64,000 nucleotides of DNA. Origin: Leptodontidium sp. MPI-SDFR-AT-0119 (taxonomy: Eukaryota; Ascomycota; Leotiomycetes; Helotiales; Leptodontidiaceae). The notes under the pieces were generated by a model, which made no database searches, was not told where the DNA came from, and saw nothing but the letters and a program-made list of their open reading frames with translations. Positions within the stretch are counted from its first letter, which is position 1. Each line of letters begins with the position of its first letter. The DNA lies in assembly GCA_020726505.1 (NCBI GenBank), contig JAHLEZ010000053.1:1-64000 (forward strand), written 5' to 3'. Below are positions 1 through 12,493 of the stretch, one piece after another. A program made the position numbers and the translations under genes.

Positions 1-420
1 CGACAGCCCCTTTATTAACCTCTCGGGATGCTGTGATTGGGAAGAGTTTAAGCCTCCGTGATTTCGGGGTGAGGAGTCTTGATCTATATTAGTTACTGAC
101 TCGGCGACTCTCTTTATCTCTATTGCTCTCTCGAGCTTTAATAGTTTCGATACCACTTCGTTAAGCCGGCTAATCGAGTATGTCAGGAGTGGCGTCAGAA
201 TAGGCTACGGGATATCGCTCACCGTCGCGTCGAGACTCTCTTAAAGTTCGCGTCTAAGGTATAATCTGAGCGGTATTAAACTTAGTCACGCCGGGGCTGA
301 ACTCTAGTGTCTCACACCGAAATCTTTCTTTTTGCACCGTGTACACGGTGCTAGGAAGCTGACTTGCATATCACACTTTATCTGCCACATAATTAGAGAT
401 TTATTAGCCTACTAGACAGT
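1..420 (-). pseudogene. Zn(II)2Cys6 transcription factor remnant (N-terminal part, runs off window)
   Basis: On the minus strand the frame reads KCDMQ, then PCTRCKKKDFGCE at 311-348, which is the third-to-sixth cysteine part of a fungal Zn2Cys6 DNA-binding domain (K-x-K-C-D ... C-x2-C-x6-C). About 100 further residues follow down to the window edge, rich in Arg, Ser and Glu, with stops at likely Gln codons. The first two cysteines (about 390-430) are not in the same frame, so an intron or small indel is likely. It is divergent to the SURNod19 remnant and could have regulated the neighbouring genes (inference). RIP-degraded and non-functional. The assignment rests on the cysteine pattern only. 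Confidence 0.5.
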
Positions 421-1319
421 ACTGAGTAGCTTTCTTTGACTTGTCTATATGCCGTGCACGACTTGACTCTTCCGGCTGGAGCTGGTATATTGAGGCAATA
501 AATAATCGTAAGGACTAATTTGACTTTGATAATACTTTTCTATTAAATGGCGATCTTAATATAGTAAAGTTAAGTAAAGTGAATTTAGCGGATAAAGAGG
601 CGGACGGATGTTCCTAGAGATAAAGAGGGGAGACCCTTAGAGAACGGGAGAGATGTTACTACCGGACGTTAGTATTATCTAGGTAACTAAGGGCAACCCT
701 ATAAATCTCATTACTATAGTACTATATAGTACTAAGTTAAAAGTCTCTGTGATTAGGCCACGTCGTAAGTTTGCTTAGACTTTTGCTATCTCGCGCCGAC
801 TTACGGTTTTACTTTAATATCTAGGCCTAGGCCGACGATAACAAAGGTCCCGCGCAAGTATACAGAAAAATAATAGACATAAGAGAGAGAGAGACAAGTA
901 AGTATTTGTATTTTGTATTCCTCTTGTTTGATTTATAGTATTATAGTACTGTTTATCCTTTCTACCCCTTTTCTACTTTTCTTCGCCTAACGCGATTAGA
1001 GTAGATTCTACTTCTCTATTACTATGTATAACTGTTTTATACTATTTATTCCTATTTCCGCGCTACTCTTATTCCTTCTTTAACTCGTTCTTATATTAAG
1101 CTAAAGCGGAGATATCTCTAAACAAGGTTAGTTGTAGGCTGCTATTACTATATAAGATATACTTACTAATGACTAAGTAGCTCAAACACTCGCAAAGATT
1201 ACTACTCTTACCCCGTAGTTCTTCCTAAAACATTAGCCCCATTAAGTCAAGATTAGCCATAGCCCTTATATAGTGCCGTCAATAGACGATTATAATAGTA
1301 TAATAAAGTACACAGAGGC
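421..1319. other. AT-rich stretch without recognisable gene
   Basis: I see no reading frame with family resemblance here. It contains a short purine run (GAGAGAGAGA near 880) and TA-rich sequence typical of RIP. Between a minus-strand regulator and a plus-strand gene it would be the old shared promoter region. The first exon of the SURNod19 remnant may start in its last 100-200 bases. Confidence 0.4.
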
Positions 1320-2259
1320 ATTAACCACGCTACTATACACCGACTGCCTAATCACCTAAATATAAGCCGGCCTAGAGTTTGCGGATAGGACGGTCACTAA
1401 TGCCAAGGGGGGAATGTGGTTATATTATATAGTATTTTCTAATTTAAGAAGACAAAATGCTATGTGTCTTAGCAAGAAACACGGCGACAGGTTCTTTGCC
1501 TCGGGCAATGAGAGGACACCGGTGAATATCTGTCGGGATGAGTAAGCTTAAATATAAAGCCTGTTAAAGGCATATACTTGCTCACTGGCTATTAATAGTA
1601 CTGAGCACGTAGGCTATTACATTGGCCTAGACGACTAAATCGGCATAACGGTCGAGCTGATGAATATAGCGGACTGGCCGCGTGATGCGCTTCTCACTAT
1701 GACTTACGAGTATTTGCCCTCTCCCCCTAACGGCTTTGATAGAGTCAAGACTTACTGGCTCGACATTGGCGGCTGCGGCTCCTCTTCCTTTCTAGCGAAG
1801 TTAAACACAGCTTTTAGCTATACTAGTCCCGCCTGGAAGAGTAGCCTAAATGGCCGCGTTGTCTTTGTCGCGAGTTATCTCTATAACGGCGGCACTAATA
1901 TCGAGCTCAAGAGTAACGGCCACATCGTCTGTGATACGAGGGCGGTATATAGGAGCTGCGATAATAACCCACGCTCGACGAGTGTGTGTATGTAGCGTAT
2001 CTCGAATATGTCCGTTTGTACGGACCTCGGTTCCTCCTCCTCGAGAGACGAGTGGTCTATCGTTGTGTATTATAATACCTTTAAGTATGTTCCTATAAAA
2101 GACGCCTATAGAAGCCTCGAGCCTGTCATGGGGATCTCGATTCTGTACTTTACTGAGGCGGCAGACACGACGACTCGTCACTATAAGCGGTGGCTCAAGC
2201 TCGTCCTCGTCCTTGGCTTTAGCTTCGTTATCGGCGTAATTACGCTAGTTATACTCTAG
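1320..2259 (+). pseudogene. Stress-up-regulated Nod19 (SURNod19, PF07712)-like protein remnant
   Basis: One frame runs from about 1320 to the stop at 2257-2259. It contains family-like text: FFASGNERTPVNICRD, a GYYIG segment, then YTSPAWKSSLNGRVVF, LYNGGTNIELKSNGHIVCD and GISILYFTEAA, followed by a C-terminal hydrophobic segment (LVLVLGFSFVIGVITLVIL), probably a membrane anchor. The GTAAGC at 1542 and the TATTAATAG ending at 1598 define a 57-bp intron that keeps the frame exactly. There are few internal stops (for example 1993-1995), so it is less damaged than its neighbours. SURNod19 proteins are poorly characterised extracellular or membrane proteins; no reaction is known to me. The start codon is not determined. 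Confidence 0.65.
1542..1598 (+). other. Predicted fossil intron in the SURNod19 remnant
   Basis: GTAAGC donor, CTATTAATAG branch/acceptor end, 57 bp, a typical fungal intron length. Removing it joins ...NICRD to the GYYIG exon in one frame and removes three of the stops in the region. Confidence 0.55.
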
Positions 2260-3149
2260 AAAAGGGCGAATCGCGTACCTTTTAATAAGATATCTTTCCT
2301 CCCTTTAAGAGACGCCTCGCCCTTACCTGGAGATAGAGAGAGAGAAGTAGACTAGGCACTTATCTCTATAGAATATTACGATAACAACTAATGGTTATAT
2401 CACCTGTAAGAGCCAGGCTTGTTTATAATAGATAGCTAAATCACTAACATCGCTTGTGTTAGTCATAGATATCGGGATTCTTATAACGGTGTACTATTTA
2501 CTTGTTTTTAGACTTAATTAAATGTCTGTAATGGCGTACCCTTTGAACTTTACTTGTCTTAAGACTTAATAAAATATATTAGTGTTTATATTAACACTAA
2601 GGACATGTACTAATATTACTTTATATACAATAGAACTTACTAAAGATTACTATACTTAAAGATTGTCTCCTGTCTCGTGGCTGTAATAAATACTCTTAGA
2701 CAGTAGAATATTTACTTGTCTAGAGGATATTTCAAGTATTTTAAGACATAGTTACTCCCTCTAGCTTAAACCTCTTTTAGAGTTAATATTTCCGAGTTAA
2801 TATATATAGTGAGCAATTATAGCATTTTCGATCACGGCCGAACTTACCGTGAAGCTTACTAACTGCCCTGAGTGAAAATTACGAGTTATTACTCGTTATA
2901 GTAAAGTAAAGCCAGCGATATCGCTAGATAGAGCAAAGCCGCTTAAGATAACGAAGCGGCGGAATAGCGAAACACGCTTTAATTAATCGTTATTCTTACT
3001 TGACAAGTACTTAGGCGTGAGAGTATTATAAGTTTAAAGAGCCTTAGAGCCTCACTGTAGTGTTCTCTCCGTTACTATTATTATTACTAACACAAGTTCT
3101 AAGACTTTGAATTTATAGCTCTTTTTTATTCCTAATCCGGCTATAGCCG
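2260..3149. other. Intergenic AT-rich stretch
   Basis: No frame resembles a known family. Repeated TA-rich text consistent with RIP. It separates two co-oriented fossil genes and would contain the former promoter of the DUF1446 gene. Confidence 0.4.
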
Positions 3150-5145
3150 CCTTAATACTGCCGATAGTTAAGTCGGAGCTTAGAATCCTGACCCCTATTA
3201 GGATACTAGGCTAGGGCTTTAGCGAGTAAATCGTCTAGGAGGTAATAGAGAACGGAGTCGACGTAATGATCTTAGATAGCGGCTTAACGGACAGTGGCCC
3301 CGGGAAGCTCGCGCTAAGAAGTACGTCCGTCCCCTAGGCGAGATATAAGCGCGACCTAGGCATTTTAGTAAACGCATGTTATGTCTATAGAGTACTTATT
3401 TTACTCAGGTTAGCGGGCGGAGACAGGGCGGACAAGTATGTGGATTTGCTAATCGATATTATTAGTACCCTTATCTCGACCCACGGGTATTAGTCTATAA
3501 AGGTTATAGGCATTTATACTAAGATTCCCAAGGATCTCGTCCGCTAGAAGCTCTATAACGGCCTAATTAGCCCCTATAGTGGCGGTGTCTTACGCTTATT
3601 AGAGGCGGATATTAATTCTTTAACACGAATTGTCGCCTAGATGGGACACGAACCTTATGTTAAGGCTATAGTTAAGAACCCGGACTTCGACATTATAGTG
3701 GGGGGCAGAGCCTATAACTCTACTCCTTATATTATATTCTGCCTCTATTATGGCTTTGAGGATCTAAGTAAGTTTAAGTGTTATTTCCGAAACTTGCCTA
3801 ATGAGCGAGAGCTGTCGTTAAAGTCTTAACAACTAAGAGAAGAGCATATATTAATGTTGATTTCTTCTAAAAGTTAATTACGCGATAGGCAAGGTGATAG
3901 AGTGTAGTGCGCTTTACGCGACGCCCAAATCTAGAGAGGCCTTAGTTATTGTCCGGCATGACAGTTTCGACGTGATAGCCCTCGATCCTAGATCTCGATA
4001 CACTAGCGTCTCAGTTGTAGCTTACTTCCTTTACGAGAAGTCTAGACTAGATATATTCTACGGGCTAGGCGGTGCGCTCTATCTAGCCGATACTGTGTAC
4101 GAGTAGGTGGATGATCGTATTGTGCGTGTGTGAGGTGTACGTTTTGAGCCGGAGGAGCCATCGGAATACACAGTCAAGCTCGAAGGTGCCCGAGTAACGG
4201 GCTATTCTAGCATCTTCATCGGAGCTATCAGAGATTCTATCCTCCTCTCTCAACTCGACTAGTTCACGTCTATGATCGAGTCTTCTGTTAGAGAGATAAT
4301 GCCCGGGATGGAGTATGACTTAAAGATTCACTGTTACGGCCAAGACGGTGTGATAGGACCTTTGGAGCCCGACACTAAGACCGCCCCTAAGGAAGTTTAT
4401 ATTTATATACAGGTGCGGGCTATTACGTAAGCTAAGGCGGACTAGATCGCTAGTATTACGAAATTCTATTTCACCCACTCCCTATACTTAAGCTAAGTGG
4501 CCACTGTAAGTAATTTTGCCTGGCCGTTTACGCCTTGCGAAATACTAATAGGTCCGCTGGCAGAGTTTTGTATTTATTATATTATATATAAATCAGACCT
4601 GTTGGCGTTGTTTTCTATTATAGTATATAATTTAAAAGGAGACGGTTTATTCGTTTATTAAGGAGGTTCGTCTATTGCGTTCCCCTACTATACTCGATAG
4701 CTGAATATTCCAATAGATGTATTAAAGCAGAAGCCTAGCAAACTGGCGCCCAAAAAGGACTTTGTTAATACGCCGTCTTTAAAAGTGTACTCCCTCCTAC
4801 TTAAGCCAGTAAGTGGGACTTGTTACCTCGAGGATATCGTATTAGTTATCCGAAGCAAGAACGCTAGCCCCTACGAACTAACGTTTGATGTAATGTTTAA
4901 TAATAAGGAGGTTTACGAGCTAGTTAAGAACTTTAACGTCTTGACTTGTAAGGTTATTGCCGAGTCTTATCGCTTAAATAAAAGTGACGTCCTCGTGTCT
5001 CTATTCTGGGACTAAGTAATAGTATATAAAGCCACTATTGTACAGCCGACGGTCTCGGGAGGGTTTGCTAAGACGGATACTTATGGGTCTTAATAGTATG
5101 TACCACTTTTGTACTTTGTCTTGCCCTTTAGGCGGAAAATATAAA
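3150..5145 (+). pseudogene. AtuA-like DUF1446 plus DUF4387 two-domain protein remnant
   Basis: The frame starts near 3150 and reads RILTP, then IENGVDVMILDSG and TDSGPGKLAL, AGGDRADKYVDLLIDII, and the characteristic NPDFDIIVGGRAY (3680-3720). After an intron it continues GKVIECSALYATPKSREAL, VKLEGARVTGYSSIF and IHCYGQDGVIG. This is the acyclic terpene utilisation family AtuA (DUF1446). From 4785 to 5145 follows a DUF4387 domain: VIRSKNASPYELTFDVMF, KVIAESYRLNKSDVLVSLFWD and YKATIVQPTVSGGF. Fungal proteins with this fusion exist and are usually annotated only by the DUFs; related bacterial proteins act in catabolism of branched or acyclic acids. Stops sit at expected Gln/Trp sites (for example 4105-4107), so it is dead by RIP. 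Copia-1 inserted about 30 bases downstream. Confidence 0.8.
3768..3873 (+). other. Predicted fossil intron in the DUF1446/DUF4387 remnant
   Basis: GTAAGT donor at 3768 and a pyrimidine-rich TTCTTCTAAAAG end at 3873 give a 106-bp intron. The upstream exon ends with one base of a codon and the downstream exon supplies two, moving the frame from that of 3641 to that of 3894 exactly as needed to join ...GFEDL to NYAIGKVIEC. Confidence 0.6.
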
Positions 5146-5175
5146 CAGGAATAGTTTATTTGCACGAAGCTTAGT

Positions 5176-5295
5176 TGTTAGAAATATAGGCTATAGCGTA
5201 GATTTCAGTACGTACGTACATATAATCACGCTGCCCTTATTTCCCCTATTACTTTATACGCTCTCTTAAATAGAATTCTATATACTTTTCTATTA
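5176..5295 (+). repeat. Copia-1a 5' LTR
   Basis: 120 bp beginning TGTTAGAAATATAGG and ending ...TTTTCTATTA. It matches 26450-26569 and, in reverse complement, 40797-40916 and 45858-45977, differing mainly by C/T and G/A changes. Confidence 0.93.
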
Positions 5296-5455
5296 TAGTA
5301 GTAATTCTAATTGTTTAGAAATTAACCTTAATATTACTTAAAATTAATTAACACTTGTTGTAATCGATTTAATATACGTTATACGTTATATACCTTATTT
5401 ATAAATTAAATCAAGCCTCTATAACACGTTTATTAAGTCAACTATTAACTCCACT

Positions 5456-8400
5456 ATGCCTGTCGTATTAAAATCATTGGAATCATTGACTAAGTCGTTA
5501 AAGCTAGTCTACGATAACTTTTATAAATGGCAACTAAAGACTAAAAAGGAGCTAGCTGCCGCCGGAATCTTAGAATAAGTAACTAACCCTCCGGCTTTCC
5601 CGGCAATAGCGTCTCTTTAACTAGCTTAGAGAAAGGAGTAAAAGGAGACTCGGAAAATTATTGTTTTTAGTCTCTTTATAATTATATATAAGAAGTACTA
5701 AGAACTTATAAAAGCCGGCGATATAAAGGTATTATAGGACGCTATATAAGCCGCTAAGACTACCTATTTGTTTAGAGCTTAACACATAGCTAATATTAAA
5801 GAGGAGCTAAGCAAGGAGGTATATAACCGGTCTATCGAGAGTGCTAACGACTACGTCTCTCGCCTACGGAAATATAGGCTTAGGCTCTTTAGCGACACTT
5901 ATTTATTTATTAATATTAATATTAAGGCAAAGCTAATTATATTACTGCCGAGGCTAAGAGATTAAAAAATAATACGTAGCGCACTATAAAACAACCCTAG
6001 AGACTTAAAAACAGTACTCTACTAGTTAATTAAGTATTAATTATAATAAAAAGACGAGTTAAAGGTAGTGCCGACTATAAAACCAGCTATAATGGAAGCT
6101 AATTAAGTGGCGAATAAGAGTAAAAGCAGGGGCAGAGGCTATAGAGGCCATAAAGGCTATAAAGGCAGTAGAGCTAGGGGTAAAGGAGGTTAAAGAGGTA
6201 AAAAAGTAATAAGGGACTACAAGGACGTATTAAAAAGAGTAAAAGAGACCGCAAAATTAAACAAAAACTAATACGCGAAGTATAAAAAGTTTAGCTATTA
6301 GAAAAACAAATATAAGAGCAAAGAAATAACTAACGTAGCCGCAAATTAATTAGAGACCTTTAAACCTTACTTTATAAACCGTATATACCTTACAAAAGAA
6401 GTATAATAGGCCTACACTAGTATTACGGCCGTAAATTAATAAAAATTAAACTCCGGAGCGACTAAACACTTTTCTAGTGTATATACTGACTTTATAAGCC
6501 TTAAACGCTAGAGAGACAAGCAAATAAAGACAGCTAATAATTAATATTCATTTACGGAAGGCTATAAAGACGTGTAAATTAATAGTATAATATTATATAA
6601 ACTCTAATATGTGCCTAACTTTAGAAGTATTAGGCTACTATTAATTAGTGTACTTATAAAGGACGGAATTAATACTATATTTAATAACACAGGGGCAAAG
6701 TGTTACAAGGACAACAATTTAGTGCTCTCTACGACGAAAGCCAGTGGCTTATACGTCTTAGACTCAAATACGAAGGCAAATACGGTTAAAACAAAGCTAT
6801 TGGAACTATTAGTGCTAAAAACACATATAAAGAGCTTATATAACGATTAAAACCAAGAAACGATGCCGGACTTAATACACAGACGGCTTGGCTATATAAA
6901 CTACTAAGAAATAGTCAAATTAAAGGCAGTATTTAAATACGAGATAAAGCCAAGAAAGCGGATAATTTATAAGGGGGAAAAGAGCTATAAATTATACCTG
7001 GCTAGTAAGATAAAGGAGTATTTTATTAAAAAGACCGACACTAGAGCTAATACGCCACTGCGCCGGCTATACGCCGATATTTCAGGAATTTAGTGCCAGT
7101 TAATTAGGGGGTATAAGTACTACTTAGTCGTAGTAGACGACGCAACACGAGTATATTAAGTACGGCTACTTAAGGACAAAACAGCTATTATAATATAGCC
7201 GGAAATTAAGCTGTTAAAGACTTAATTAGAGCTTTAAAAGGGACAGGTAGTCATGTATTAACAAACTAATAATAGTAAAAGAGAGTTTAGAAATGCCTTT
7301 ATATAGTAGCTACAGGAGCTTAGTATATAATTAGAGCCATCGCCACTATATAAACAGTCGCTTAATAAGGTATTAAAGTATTAAATATACTAACTGTCTA
7401 AGATCGTCAGGTCTATATTATACGACGCTAAATAGCCGAACAGTTTTTAGTGTTATGCCGTAAAGCACGTAATTAGGCTTAAAAACAGGAAACTAACAAA
7501 GGCACTATTATATTAAGGGGTAAAAGGGCTAACGCCGCTAGAGGCATAAGAAGGTATACTAGTTAACTTATCGTATTATAAAGTATTTAGAGCAAGAGCA
7601 TAGCTATTAAGGCTAAAGGTAACGTTCCCTAAGAAGCTAGAGCTAAGAATATAGCCAGGGAAGTATATTCTAGTAAGGATAACTAGCTCACATATATATA
7701 GGCTACTAAATATAGAAAATTAATAGGAGTTAATCTCTATAGACGTTAAATTTAACGAATATATTATATAGCTAGTTATAAGCAAAGCAAAGACAGTAAT
7801 AAGACCTTTAAAGGTTAAAAGGCTAGCTAATAGAGCTATAACAAGACCTCTAAGGAGGCCAGACGCTAAAACAGGCTCTGTAAGAAGACCTCCAGTAGGG
7901 AGGCCAGACGCTAAAACAGGCTCTACAGGAAGACTTTTACAAGGAAGGCTAGACGCTGAAACAGGCTCTGTAGTAAGACCTCTGGGGAGGCCAGACGCTG
8001 AAATAGGCTCTGAAAGACCTCTAGTAAGGAGGCTAGACGCTAAAACAGGCTTTATAAAGACATAAATTCAAAGACTTTTAGTAGAGAGGCTAACACGTAA
8101 TACTAATGCGTAAAGGTAAAGAAGTAATACTACGTAGTCGTTTAATTAGCGACTAGCTAACCTCTCTTTTAAGCCTATAAAGTCTAAGTATAAACGACAA
8201 CTAAAGCTAAGACGCGTATATAAAGAGTCAATTACAGCTCTAGGAGCTGAAGGCGCGACTATACTAATTTAAGACTTAATTACGTTAGAGCAAGCTCTAT
8301 AAGAAGACAAAGCTAAATAAATGCGCGTAATTAAGAAAGAATATAACACGTTGCGCTTTACTAGCATATACGAAATATAGTATAAAGAACCTTTAAGTGG

Positions 8401-9095
8401 CAAGAAACTAATTACTTTAAAGCTAGTACTGCGTAATAAGTTATACTCAAATAAGACCCTCGCACGGAGAAAAGCTCGTATTATAGCCAGAGGTTTTAAG
8501 TAATAGTATAACAGCGACTACTTCGACACGAATACTAACGTACTATAGCTAATAACACTTAGAGTATTACTAGCTTTAGCTACTTATCGCGACTATAAAG
8601 CTAACCACGTTAATATTAATACCGTGTTTTTAAACCCGAAGTTAAAGGAGGAAATATATATGGAAATACTATAGTTCTTTATTAATACAATATATTTAAA
8701 GCTCAAAAGACGGCCGGACGCGTACCTAGGACTTCTGCGGAGCCTTTACGGCTTAAAACAAGCACCTAGGGAGTAGTGGCTAATAGTAAAGGAGGCTATA
8801 AAGAATACGTTTGGCCTTACACAGTTAAATACGGATTTAAATCTCTTTATTTATTAAGGTAAAAATAAAAAGGCGTACGTACTCGTCTTTGTTAATAATA
8901 TATTAATTATAAGGCTAAAATAACACGTTAATTACCTTAAAAGACGAATTTTAAAGACGTAAAAAGGCAAGGACTTAGGCGCCGTTATTATATTTATTAG
9001 ACTTTAAATTAATTAGAATCGCTTAGTAAAAACCCTTAAAATATACTAAACTCTTTACACGTTTAAAGTACTATAAAGGTTTAATATAGTAAATA
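5456..9095 (+). pseudogene. Copia-1a gag-pol, first part (GAG, protease, integrase, RT)
   Basis: ATG at 5456 (MPVVLKSLESL) opens a Ty1/copia polyprotein frame. In order: gag (to about 6110), a basic Gly/Arg stretch near 6119-6200, a protease-like NSGATKHF near 6448 where the catalytic Asp is now Asn, the GAG_pre-integrase region (an open stretch at 6611-6850), the integrase core (VVVDDATR near 7120), a minisatellite (7845-8075), and RT from about 8310 (YGLKQAP near 8750). The RT catalytic box reads FVNNILII near 8885-8911, so both Asp have become Asn. Stops are everywhere. The frame is cut at 9100 by the Gypsy insertion and resumes at 25344. Confidence 0.88.
7845..8075 (+). repeat. Minisatellite coding a RPDAxTGS-type repeat inside Copia-1a pol
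   Basis: Roughly five imperfect units of about 40-50 bp encode variants of GRPDAKTGSVRRP between integrase and RT. The homologous array in the inverted copy (42992-43330) has a different number and order of units. Confidence 0.8.
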
Positions 9096-9100
9096 CAAAT

Positions 9101-9347
9101 TGTGACGACCGTCGACGCCTAAAGCCTCATTTCCACCGGCTCTACTTAGTACTTCCCGATCAGGACGTACCGAGATTACTATAGTACTAGGCATACCGAC
9201 CTTTTATATATAGACTTCTTCTCTCCTTACCTTCTTTCCTTTATAATTATAGATTTTAAATTAATACTTAATATTGTCATATGTCCTGTGTTAATATATA
9301 AGGCGTTAGTTATATGTAATTGCCGTCTTTCTAAGGCAAGCGTCACA
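9101..9347 (+). repeat. Gypsy 5' LTR
   Basis: 247 bp, TGTGACGACCGTCGACGCC ... GCGTCACA. Same length as the 3' LTR; differences are mostly transitions expected from RIP. Confidence 0.95.
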
Positions 9348-9419
9348 TTATTTATAACTCTTTTTAACTCGTCTAAGAAGACAATAAATATCCTCCTCCC
9401 TTAAATTCTCTTATAAGTA

Positions 9420-11899
9420 GTTACGACCTAAAAGCTCAAATACAGGAAAGGCTTATATTAAGCTTTATAGCTTAACAAATAGCACTAATAAACCCCTTAT
9501 TAATAATAAAGTTAACATCCACTTCGTTATTAATCCCCTCTTTTTCCTCTCCGACTTCTGCCTTTATATAACAAAGTCGACAACCTCTTTTTACTAGACC
9601 TCTCCCTTTAACTCGTTAAATCAAGCTAAAAGCCGCTAATATATTATTTACCTCTTCCTCCGTACCTCTTATTAACAATACTAATGCCCTTACTAATTTT
9701 ACAACGACTTAAAATACACCTAAAAGTAGCGCTAAGCCTATAAGGACACATAAAGAAAAGGCTCTAATTAAGAGCCGACTTCGCGTTTTAAAAAAGCAAT
9801 TCACAGAGACTTATATAAAAAACCAGCGGTTAAGGTTAAAGCTTTAATAATAACGGCTTTTTATTAATAAGTCGCCGGTATATAAACTTACCCTTAAGTC
9901 TATGTCTTTCCAAGTTAAGGGATTATCTCTTTATCCTACTATTAAAGAAACTCCTACCCCCGAGCTAAACAAAGGCAAAAGAAAGACATAAAGTGCTCCT
10001 AGTCTTAGTAAACTATTAAATAATAATAACGATAATAATAACGACGGCTATAGGCCGTATCGCGCTCTTTAACGCTAGAACCCCCCTCGGCCTCGTGCCC
10101 CTTCTTTCTTTAGGATATTATAAATATTTATAGCCTCGCGAATCAAAAAGATTCTTAACCTTTATAATAAGCTCTTAGACGGCATTTATTATAGTCCACG
10201 TTTATAAGAAGTCTAAGTCTAAAACGTTATACGTTAGTATAACTAATACTTCCTTGACGACGAGTATAAGAAAGACTAGTTACTTATATAAACGAAAGGA
10301 ATAGCTTGCACGTTCTTAGAACTCTTCTTTTTGTCTTTAACGCTTAATAACGACAGAAACATAGCAAATGCGCTTAATCTAGTTAAGCAAGTAGTTAAAT
10401 TTCTAATTAACCTTTATAAGTAATAAATAACGCGTAACCTTTACTTTACGTTAAAAATAAAAGCCGCAAGACAAACCTTTTAGGAGTTTTATTACTAGTT
10501 TAAGATTCTTATTAACTAAGGTGGCGTGACTAATAAGTTAATCCTCAAAATAGACTTATAAGACAAGCTCTTATCCCGCCTATACAAGTAATTGTTTTAC
10601 GAGTACTAGAGAGCTAAGACTTTAAAAGAGTATATAGAAGTAATTTAAGCTAAAAACGAAGGACAAATCGTAAAAAGTATTATCTACGCTAGTCGTTTTG
10701 GCTCCTTAGCGACAAATATAAATTCTTACCCCTGACGTAAAGTCGATGCCTCCTCGGGGACCACGGGAAAATCACTCTAAGCATTTACTGTTATTTCTTT
10801 GTCTTAACGTCGAGCGACAAGTTAACCCTTAAGTCAACAAACCTCTACACGAGCCGACACACCTTGTGCCTAAACACTAGCGAATACCCCTTGGCATTTC
10901 TCTTAACGACCCCTTAGTCGTGGTTATACCTCTTATATTAACAAAATAAAGGTAAACGGCGACGAAGGTAGCCTTATATTTAACAGCTAAGCTATAAATA
11001 ATAACAATAACTTATTAATAAAAGAACTTACTCCACGAGCAAAAGACTAAGCCTAAGTAAAGGCTCCTTTTTAAATATAATATAAGATATACGACATTTT
11101 AATCTCACGAAGCTTCTTAGTAGACTAACACTTACTACTCGTATTACTCTCTCTAAGAATAGCCTTACGTATAAGTTGCCTATACTTTTTAATTTTAAAG
11201 CTAACGGTTATTATTTTATTAACCACTCTCTTTTAAAATCTTTTTCTTCCTTTCTAAAACCTTTTATTCACCTATTACCTTTACCTGTCTTAGTTAAAGG
11301 ATTTAATAGTAAAGCTAGCCGGACTATTAGCCACTATACCACGTTGAATTTAACAATTGACAAGCGTTTGTAATTATTCACTCCTTTCTTAATTACTTAC
11401 TTAGGAAACTATAAAGTAATTATTAAAAGATTATAGCTAGAGCATTATAAGGTGCTCTTAAATACCGCCAAACGACGACTTATTTAGCTATTAGACTACC
11501 CCCTAACAGTCAGTTATAGTAGACTAATTAAGGTCCAAGACTTACGTGTACACAAGATTTACTAACGCTATTAACGCGACGCTAAGCGTAAAGACGCTAA
11601 GTTACGTGAATTTTAGAGCCGTCGTAATCTCTAACTCTTTAAGTCGACTTTAATAATTAATTCACTACCTTTAGACCTAGTACTAAGTATAAATACCTTA
11701 GACCTAGCCTTTCTCTTAAGTTAACTATAGTTAATAAAGTTTACTAGAAAGTTTATAAGAAGGAATCGAGCTATTACGTCTTTGCTAAACTATAAGTTAT
11801 ACTCCGATTTTATAGTAAATTTTAGTTAATACGCCGAATTAGGCTTTGTCACAAATGCTAACCCTCCCTTAACTCTCTTAATAACCTTAGAACCGACTA
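9420..11899 (+). pseudogene. Gypsy gag and start of pol (protease region), RIP-degraded
   Basis: Translated text with many stops shows a Gln-rich N-terminus (about 9430-9480) and a capsid-like region around 10100-10700 (for example ALNLVKQVVKF and AKTLKEYIEVI). Past 11400 the text resembles the spacer before Gypsy RT. No zinc knuckle can be read with confidence. It is interrupted at 11904 by Copia-2 and resumes at 20718. Confidence 0.7.
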
Positions 11900-11904
11900 T
11901 TACT

Positions 11905-12172
11905 TGTTGGTCCACAGGTCCCTGTATAAGTATACTTTAGTCTAGAAAGGGGGTGCGGGTTAAAGTTAGGGGTTAGAACTTAGCCGGACTAAGTTCGGAG
12001 GACATTCGGTGGGGTTTCGTAGGGGTTCCGTAGTATATAGTCTGGCTCCCCTCGCACTTTCTTTAGAAATATATAAATTTTTAAACTATATATTTAATTA
12101 TTCTGTCGCTATACTCGTATTAGAATATATTTACATATACGGCGTGGTATATAAACCGGTACTACACTGACA
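11905..12172 (+). repeat. Copia-2 5' LTR
   Basis: 268 bp, starts TGTTGGTCCACAGG and ends CTGACA. The 3' copy starts TATTAGTTTATAAG, so the first bases can be aligned only if RIP transitions are allowed. Confidence 0.92.
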
Positions 12173-12493
12173 CTAATTAGTAGTTCGCTTGTATTATTAA
12201 CCTTACTATAAACAAAAAAGGTCACAGGCTATAAAGCGAATTTTAAGCTTTAACTTAAAGATTATTTAATTATATTTTCTTTAAAGGGCATTTTACTTTT
12301 TCTAGATTGTGGAGGGAAGACAACTTCTCTCTTGAGACTCGACTAGGACTATTATACGTTAAAAAAGAGCTATTATAATCTGACAGTCACTTTACGAAGA
12401 TTGTCAAGTTAATATACTTAAATCTAAAACGTTAGACCTTTAAGAAACCTATCTAGAAACCCACCGAATTGCTTACGAATTGTATCCGACACA
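12173..12493 (+). other. Copia-2 leader between 5' LTR and gag start
   Basis: AT-rich untranslated leader. A primer-binding site should sit just after 12172, but I cannot match it to a tRNA by eye. Confidence 0.5.
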
